The notes below the pieces were generated by a model. The model did not search any database. It was given only the letters and a program-made list of their open reading frames with translations, and was not told the origin of the DNA. A stretch of 64,000 nt of DNA from Streptomyces xanthii. Its GTDB lineage: Bacteria; Actinomycetota; Actinomycetes; Streptomycetales; Streptomycetaceae. The position numbers and the translations under genes were made by a program. The stretch spans positions 372,001 through 436,000 of the forward strand of contig NZ_CP061281.1 of the NCBI RefSeq assembly GCF_014621695.1, read 5' to 3'. Each line of letters opens with the position of its first letter. Position 1 is the first letter of the stretch. Shown piece after piece: positions 59,336 to 64,000 of the stretch.

Positions 59336-60886
59336 ATGTTGCTGGCACGGCTCGCTCAGGTGTCTCAGGAGGTTGCCGCCGCCTCGGCGCGGTCCCGGAA
59401 GATCGAGCTGCTCGCGGAGCTGTTCCGGGACACGCATCCGGACGACGTGGCGATCGTCATCCCGTACCTGGCGGGGCGGCTGCCCCAGGGGAGGCTCGGG
59501 ATCGGGTGGCGGGTGCTGAGCCGGCGGGTGGAGCCCGCGGCCGAGCCCCGGCTCACGGTCCAGGACGTGGACGCCGCGCTCACCGTCATCGGCGACGTCT
59601 CGGGCGCCGGTTCGCAGGCGGAGCGGACGCGACTGGTCGGGGAGCTGCTCGGCGCGGCGACGGAGCCGGAGCAGCGGTTCCTGTTCGGGCTCGTGACGGG
59701 CGAGGTGCGTCAGGGCGCGCTGGACGCGGTGGCGATCGACGGGCTGGCGAAGGCCACGGACGCGGCGCCCGCCGAGGTGCGCCGCGCGGTGATGCTGGCC
59801 GGCGGGGTGCAGCCGGTGGCGCAGGCGCTGCTGGCGCGGGGCCCGGCCGCGCTGGAGGACTTCCGCCTGACGGTGGGCCGGCCCGTGCTGCCGATGCTGG
59901 CGCACACCGCGGGGTCGGTCGGCGAGGGCCTGGACAAGCTCGGGGCGTGCGCGGTGGAGGAGAAGCTCGACGGCATCCGCGTGCAGGTGCACCGTTCCGG
60001 CGACGAGGTGGGGATCTTCACGCGCACCCTGGACGACATCACGGACCGGCTGCCCGAAGTGACCGCGGCGGCGCGCGCGTTGTACGGGACGTCGTTCGTG
60101 CTGGACGGGGAGGTCATCGCGTTCGACACGGCGGGGCGGCCGCGCCCGTTCCAGGAGATCGCGGGCCGGGTCGGCTCCCGGGTCGACGTGGCGCGGGCGG
60201 CCGCGGCCGTGCCGGTCTCCCCCGTCTTCTTCGACGTCCTGTCCGTGGACGGCGAGGACCTGCTGGATCTGCCGTTCGCGCGGCGGCACGAGCGGCTGGC
60301 CGGTCTGGTTCCGGAGCCGATGCGGGTGCGCCGCCTCGTGGTGGAGGACGAGTCGGACGCCGAACAGCGGTCCGCGGCCGACGCGTTCTTCGCGGCGACG
60401 CTGGAGCGCGGCCACGAGGGCGTCGTCCTGAAGGGACTCGAGGCGCCGTACAGCGCGGGCCGCCGGGGCGCGTCCTGGCTGAAGGTGAAGCCCGTGCACA
60501 CGCTCGACCTGGTGGTGCTCGCGGCGGAGTGGGGGCACGGGCGACGCACCGGCCGGCTGTCCAACCTCCACCTGGGGGCACGGCGCGCCGACGGCTCGTA
60601 CGCGATGCTCGGCAAGACGTTCAAGGGGCTGACGGACGCGCTCCTCAACTGGCAGACCGAGCGGCTGCGCGCGCTCGCCCTGTCCGACGACGGGCACGTG
60701 GTGACGGTGCGTCCGGAACTGGTCGTCGAGATCGCGTACGACGGACTCCAGCGGTCCACGCGCTACCCGGAGGGCGTCACGCTGCGCTTCGCGCGGGTGG
60801 TGCGGTACCGGGAGGACAAGGCGCCCGAGCAGGCGGACACCGTGGAGACCGTCCTCACCCAGCGGGACCGACCCCCCGACGCCTGA
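59336..60886 (+). CDS. ligB: ATP-dependent DNA ligase, LigB type
   Basis: 516 aa, close to mycobacterial LigB. An N-terminal ligase-N domain (about 10-190) precedes the adenylation domain with the nucleotidyl Lys in EEKLDGIRV (Lys210) and the motifs [17 protein letters not shown] and SWLKVK. An OB-fold domain ends the protein ([29 protein letters not shown]). It seals nicks using ATP, beside the essential NAD-dependent ligase. A TAGGAC hexamer lies 9 nt before the ATG. Confidence 0.95.
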   Translation: MLLARLAQVSQEVAAASARSRKIELLAELFRDTHPDDVAIVIPYLAGRLPQGRLGIGWRVLSRRVEPAAEPRLTVQDVDAALTVIGDVSGAGSQAERTRLVGELLGAATEPEQRFLFGLVTGEVRQGALDAVAIDGLAKATDAAPAEVRRAVMLAGGVQPVAQALLARGPAALEDFRLTVGRPVLPMLAHTAGSVGEGLDKLGACAVEEKLDGIRVQVHRSGDEVGIFTRTLDDITDRLPEVTAAARALYGTSFVLDGEVIAFDTAGRPRPFQEIAGRVGSRVDVARAAAAVPVSPVFFDVLSVDGEDLLDLPFARRHERLAGLVPEPMRVRRLVVEDESDAEQRSAADAFFAATLERGHEGVVLKGLEAPYSAGRRGASWLKVKPVHTLDLVVLAAEWGHGRRTGRLSNLHLGARRADGSYAMLGKTFKGLTDALLNWQTERLRALALSDDGHVVTVRPELVVEIAYDGLQRSTRYPEGVTLRFARVVRYREDKAPEQADTVETVLTQRDRPPDA

Positions 60887-60891
60887 CCGTT

Positions 60892-60927
60892 TCTTTGCCA
60901 AAACATGGCACGTATAAGGTGTCCCGA
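60892..60927 (+). promoter_or_regulatory. Promoter region of khtTU with TGCCA-N5-TGGCA dyad
   Basis: TTTGCCAAAACATGGCACG is followed by TATAAGGT. The dyad TGCCA-aaaca-TGGCA abuts a TATAAG -10-like hexamer, about 50 bp before the khtT start. It is a good position for a repressor. Confidence 0.5.
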
Positions 60928-60931
60928 GCGC
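60917..60931. other. Small palindromic repeat before khtT, superseded by the 60892-60927 entry
   Basis: Region around a TATAAG hexamer upstream of khtT. The dyad and hexamer are described together in the 60892-60927 entry; nothing more can be supported here. Confidence 0.2.
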
Positions 60932-60970
60932 CGAACAAGGTGCATTCGACATCCATTCGCAGGGGGAGAC

Positions 60971-61456
60971 GTGCCCGCTTCACGCCTGAGCAGGACACCA
61001 TTGCCAGGGATCGGCATCCGCTACGACCTGACGACGCGCGAGCAGCGGCTGCTGTCGGTCGTCGCCCACCGGGACGGCGGCCGCACCCTCAGCGCGTACC
61101 AGGCCGACGACCCGGACGCCTGCTCCCTGTCGCTGAAGCTGACGTCGGGTGAGGCCGAGGCGCTCATCGACGCGTTGATGCCCTCGCACCACAGCCCGAA
61201 CCTGCTGCACACCACGGACCTGGGCCTGGTCGCCGAGCGCATCGAGGTGGCGGCGACCTCGTACTGGAACGGGCGGCTGCTCGGCGAGACGCAGATGCGC
61301 ACGGAGACCGGGGCGTCCATCGTGGCCGTGCTGCGCCGCGCGGACGCGATCCCGTCCCCCGCGCCGGACTTCCGGCTCGCGGGCGGGGACACCGTCATCG
61401 TCATCGGCACCCGCGAGGGCGTCGAGGCGGCGGCCACGATCCTGGGTCGGGAGTGA
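60971..61456 (+). CDS. khtT: Cation/H+ antiporter regulatory subunit, KhtT-like
   Basis: About 161 aa. The N-terminal domain (PGIGIRYDLTTREQRLLSVVAHRDGGRTL) is that of KhtT. The C-terminal half (VEVAATSYWNGRLLGETQMRTETGASIVAVLR ... GGDTVIVIGT) is a TrkA-C/RCK_C domain that gates the transporter upon ligand binding. KhtT homologues respond to c-di-AMP or pH. The GTG at 60971 follows AGGGGGAG. The next gene, the antiporter, starts 4 bp after the stop. Confidence 0.87.
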   Translation: MPASRLSRTPLPGIGIRYDLTTREQRLLSVVAHRDGGRTLSAYQADDPDACSLSLKLTSGEAEALIDALMPSHHSPNLLHTTDLGLVAERIEVAATSYWNGRLLGETQMRTETGASIVAVLRRADAIPSPAPDFRLAGGDTVIVIGTREGVEAAATILGRE

Positions 61457-61460
61457 TCGG

Positions 61461-62759
61461 ATGCATTCCGCTGTCTTCCTGATCGAGTTCGGGGCGATCA
61501 TCCTGGCGCTCGGCCTCCTCGGCCGGATCGCGGGGCGGCTGCGCTTCTCCCCCATCCCGCTGTATCTGCTGGCCGGTCTCGCGTTCGGCGAGGGCGGGCT
61601 GCTGCCGCTCGGCGCGAGCGAGGAGTTCGTCGCGATCGGCGCCGAGATAGGCGTGATCCTGCTGCTGCTGATGCTGGGGCTCGAGTACACGGCGAGCGAC
61701 CTCGTCACGAACCTCAAGACGCAGTACCCGGCCGGCCTCGTCGACATGACGTTCAACGCGCTGCCGGGCGCCGCCGCCGCGCTGCTGATGGGCTGGGGTC
61801 CGGTCGCCGCCGTGGTGCTCGCGGGCGTCACGTGGATCTCGTCCTCGGGCGTCATCGCGAAGGTGCTCAACGACCTTGGTCGCGTCGGCAATCGCGAGAC
61901 GCCGGTGATCCTCAGCATCCTCGTCCTCGAGGACCTCGCCATGGCGGTGTACCTGCCGATCATCACGGCGCTGCTGGCGGGGGTCGGCTGGGCGGCGGGC
62001 GGGATGACGCTCGCGATCGCGCTGGGCGCGGCCGGGCTCGTCCTGTTCGTCGCCGTCCGCTACGGGCGGCACATCTCGCGCTTCGTCTCCAGCGACGACC
62101 CGGAGAAGCTGCTCCTGGTGGTCCTCGGTCTGACGATCCTGGTCGCGGGGATCGCCCAGCAGCTCCAGGTGTCGGCCGCCGTCGGCGCGTTCCTCGTGGG
62201 CATCGCGCTGTCCGGCGAGGTCGCCGAGGGCACGCACACGCTGCTCTCCCCGCTGCGGGACCTGTTCGCCGCCGTGTTCTTCGTGTTCTTCGGGCTGCAC
62301 ACCGACCCGGCGAGCATCCCTCCGGTGCTGCTGCCCGCGCTGCTCCTGGCCGTCGTCACGGCCTGCACGAAGATCGCCACGGGGTACTGGGCGGCGCGCC
62401 GCGCCGGGATCTCCGTCAAGGGCCGCTGGCGGGCGGGCGGCGCGCTCGTGGCGCGCGGCGAGTTCTCGATCGTCATCGCGGGTCTCGCCGTCACGTCGGG
62501 GATCGAGCCGCGGCTCGGCCCGCTGGCGACCGCGTACGTGCTGATCCTGGTGATCGTGGGACCGCTGACCGCGCGGTTCACCGAGCCGCTCGCGCAGCGT
62601 CTGTTCAAGCAGCGCGCCCCGCGGGCCGTGCCCGTGCCGGCCCCCGCCGTGCCGGAGCCACGCCCCTCGAAGGAACCGGCCGCGGAGAAGCTCGCGGAGG
62701 AGCCCGCTGCGGAGGAACCGGCCGCGGTGGACGCCTCGGACGGGGCGACCCGCGCCTGA
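61461..62759 (+). CDS. khtU: Monovalent cation:H+ antiporter, CPA2 family, KhtU-like
   Basis: 432 aa with about 12 membrane spans (LIEFGAIILALGLLGRIAGRL through VLILVIVGPLTARF). The CPA2 features include the helix-break regions TWISSSGVIAKVL and LEDLAMAVYLP, with the conserved Glu-Asp. The C-terminal tail (about 390-432) is low-complexity with repeated E-P-A-A-E. With KhtT it should extrude potassium in exchange for protons. Confidence 0.93.
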   Translation: MHSAVFLIEFGAIILALGLLGRIAGRLRFSPIPLYLLAGLAFGEGGLLPLGASEEFVAIGAEIGVILLLLMLGLEYTASDLVTNLKTQYPAGLVDMTFNALPGAAAALLMGWGPVAAVVLAGVTWISSSGVIAKVLNDLGRVGNRETPVILSILVLEDLAMAVYLPIITALLAGVGWAAGGMTLAIALGAAGLVLFVAVRYGRHISRFVSSDDPEKLLLVVLGLTILVAGIAQQLQVSAAVGAFLVGIALSGEVAEGTHTLLSPLRDLFAAVFFVFFGLHTDPASIPPVLLPALLLAVVTACTKIATGYWAARRAGISVKGRWRAGGALVARGEFSIVIAGLAVTSGIEPRLGPLATAYVLILVIVGPLTARFTEPLAQRLFKQRAPRAVPVPAPAVPEPRPSKEPAAEKLAEEPAAEEPAAVDASDGATRA

Positions 62760-62795
62760 ACCCCGGGGCCGGTCCGGCCCCACGCCTCTCGCCCG

Positions 62796-62841
62796 ACGGC
62801 GACCGCGAGGAGAACGCACGCGTTCTCTCCCCGGTCGCCGT
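62796..62841 (+). terminator. Terminator after khtU
   Basis: ACGGCGACCG (62796-62805) pairs with CGGTCGCCGT (62832-62841). An inner GAGAACGC / GCGTTCTC stem lies within it. No T-run follows. Confidence 0.6.
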
Positions 62842-62912
62842 CCCTCGTTCGGGCGCATAGCGTGGTGGGCGATGTTGATCGGGGGGGTGCACCTGGGTGT
62901 CTGGAGGCCTCC

Positions 62913-64000
62913 ATGGATCGCTCGCCCGATTCCGCAGCAACCGCCGGATCCGTACCCGCCTCCGCCCCACCGGGCACGAGCACCGCGTACCCCGGCGGCG
63001 GCCGGCACGAGCACCGCTGGCTGATCCTCGCCGTCATCGGCATCGCCCAGCTCATGGTCGTGCTCGACGCGACGATCGTGAACATCGCGCTGCCGTCGGC
63101 CCAGCGGGATCTGGGTTTCACCGACGGCAACCGGCAGTGGGTCGTCACCGCGTACGCGCTCGCGTTCGGCAGTCTGCTGCTGCTCGGCGGACGCATCGCC
63201 GACCTGGTGGGCCGCAAGGCGGTGTTCCTCGCGGGCCTGGTGGGCTTCGCCGCGGCCTCCGCGTTCGGCGGCGCCGCCACCACGTTCGGCATGCTGGTCG
63301 CGGCCCGCGCCCTGCAGGGCATGTTCGGCGCGCTGCTCGCGCCGGCCGCGCTGTCCCTGCTCACGACGACGTTCACGGACCCCCGCGAGCGCGCGAAGGC
63401 CTTCGGCATCTACGGCGCCATCGCGGGCGCGGGCGGCGCGGTCGGTCTGCTGCTCGGCGGCGTGCTCACCGAGTACCTGGACTGGCGCTGGTGCCTGTAC
63501 GTGAACCTGCTGTTCGCGGTGGTCGCGATCCTCGGCGGGGCGCGGCTGCTGCACGGTGGCCGGCCCGCCGACCGGCCCAAGCTGGACGTGCCGGGCACGA
63601 TCCTGGTGTCCGTCGGCCTGTTCTGCATCGTGTACGGATTCTCGAACGCCGAGTCGCACGCCTGGGGCGACGCGCAGACCTGGGGTTTCCTGGTGGCCGG
63701 CGCGGTGCTGCTCGTCGTGTTCGCCTGGTGGGAGACGCGGGCGGCGCATCCGCTGCTGCCGGTGCGGGTGGTCACGGACCGGGACCGCGGGGCCTCGTAC
63801 CTGGCGATGTTCATCTCCGGCGCCGGCCTGTTCGGCGTGTTCCTCTTCCTGACCTACTACCTCCAGCAGGTCCTCGCGTACTCGCCGGTGATCACAGGTG
63901 TGGCGTTCCTGCCGATGGTGGCGTGCATGATCTTCTCGTCGGTCGTGGCGACCAACTCGCTGCTCCCCCGGCTCGGCCCGAAACCCCTGGTCCCGCTGGG
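62913..64000 (+). CDS. DHA2-family MFS drug transporter, 3'-truncated by window edge
   Basis: The first 362 codons are in the window with no stop. After a polar N-terminus, membrane spans start at WLILAVIGIAQLMVVLDATIVNIALP (motif D1, typical of the 14-span DHA2/QacA group). Motif A is GRIADLVGRKAVF and motif C is AIAGAGGAVGLLLGG. It should export a hydrophobic drug by proton antiport. The ATG at 62913 has GGAGG at 5-nt spacing. No regulator lies between it and khtU. Confidence 0.93.
   Translation, partial: MDRSPDSAATAGSVPASAPPGTSTAYPGGGRHEHRWLILAVIGIAQLMVVLDATIVNIALPSAQRDLGFTDGNRQWVVTAYALAFGSLLLLGGRIADLVGRKAVFLAGLVGFAAASAFGGAATTFGMLVAARALQGMFGALLAPAALSLLTTTFTDPRERAKAFGIYGAIAGAGGAVGLLLGGVLTEYLDWRWCLYVNLLFAVVAILGGARLLHGGRPADRPKLDVPGTILVSVGLFCIVYGFSNAESHAWGDAQTWGFLVAGAVLLVVFAWWETRAAHPLLPVRVVTDRDRGASYLAMFISGAGLFGVFLFLTYYLQQVLAYSPVITGVAFLPMVACMIFSSVVATNSLLPRLGPKPLVPL

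Noticed and set aside
60917..60931. Separate palindrome right of the khtT -10 hexamer
   Set aside because: On inspection the only clear dyad is TGCCA-N5-TGGCA to its left. The listed low-confidence entry at this position adds nothing and should be ignored.
1..64000. tRNA, rRNA, CRISPR array, integrase, transposase or attachment site
   Set aside because: None could be recognised. The regions without genes are promoters, hairpins or short repeats, and codon use looks uniform across the window.

Overview
The base composition (very GC-rich, strong third-position G/C), mycothiol-dependent formaldehyde detoxification, a conservon-type CYP157 cytochrome P450, a DasR-type chitinase operator, a DtxR/DmdR iron box, many apparently leaderless promoters and the dispersed 'GGGGCGCGGGGAACTGCGCG' intergenic repeat all point to a Streptomyces chromosome. 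I see no rRNA, tRNA, CRISPR array, insertion sequence or phage genes. The window is chromosomal and gene-dense, with short operons of regulators, redox enzymes, detoxification enzymes and transporters. It is cut inside a P450 gene at the left edge and inside a drug-efflux MFS gene at the right edge.

Layout. 1-5.4 kb: 3' end of a CYP157-like P450, an HflX N-domain-like protein, trpS with a Trp-codon leader peptide and attenuator, a second P450, and a zinc alcohol dehydrogenase whose upstream region carries a four-half-site operator. 5.6-7.4 kb: DyP peroxidase plus encapsulin shell (a cargo-loaded nanocompartment). 7.5-14.4 kb: a small membrane protein, a MerR-TipAS regulator with a GT1 glycosyltransferase, universal stress protein, Tat/lipoprotein polysaccharide deacetylase, anti-sigma-type ATPase, DinB and DUF1905 proteins. 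14.6-20.4 kb: GH18 chitinase under a dre site, OsmC, cupin/zinc-ribbon protein, Clp_N/HTH protein under a double operator, and phosphoglucomutase. 20.4-23.7 kb: GntR, PhnX-like phosphonatase and TIGR03364-type FAD oxidoreductase (phosphonate catabolism), plus a VOC protein. 23.7-29.5 kb: VOC protein, PNPOx, a domain-swapped RibD-like protein, an SPW-repeat membrane protein, a 13-bp tandem array, a PTP-type phosphatase and an Otr(A)-type ribosomal protection GTPase. 29.5-36.6 kb: degenerate tandem repeats, a HEAT-repeat protein overlapping a MerR-HEAT regulator behind a 19-bp-spacer MerR promoter, TetR/SDR, PrmC-like methylase, SPFH protein, and MarR and TetR regulators. 36.7-47.7 kb: CYP102-like P450, arylamine N-acetyltransferase, DUF2264, dienelactone-hydrolase-like, DUF1330, TetR and MFS behind paired palindromes, an oxidoreductase, DUF4032 and a lipoprotein. 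48.1-55.3 kb: MmyB-like XRE regulator and type III PKS, TetR/SDR with the second copy of the four-half-site operator, acyltransferase, and a DUF2470 protein divergent from an FMN/Fe-S glutamate-synthase-like protein across an iron box. 55.4-64 kb: small RHH-like protein, anti-sigma-type ATPase, MBL hydrolase with S-(hydroxymethyl)mycothiol dehydrogenase, ABC permease, ATP-dependent DNA ligase, KhtT/KhtU cation antiporter, and a partial DHA2 MFS pump.

The strongest signals beyond ordinary annotation are these. (1) A GTCCC-N3-GGGAC-N4-GTCCC-N3-GGGAC operator occurs twice, 45 kb apart, linking a TetR/SDR operon to an alcohol dehydrogenase. (2) trpS has a Trp-Trp leader-peptide attenuator. (3) A HEAT protein / MerR-HEAT pair sits behind a MerR-type promoter. 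(4) A Clp_N/HTH regulator sits under two phased inverted repeats at a leaderless promoter. (5) Nine 13-bp GATC-phased tandem units lie in one intergenic region. All functional statements rest on motifs and family knowledge. No database search was run.
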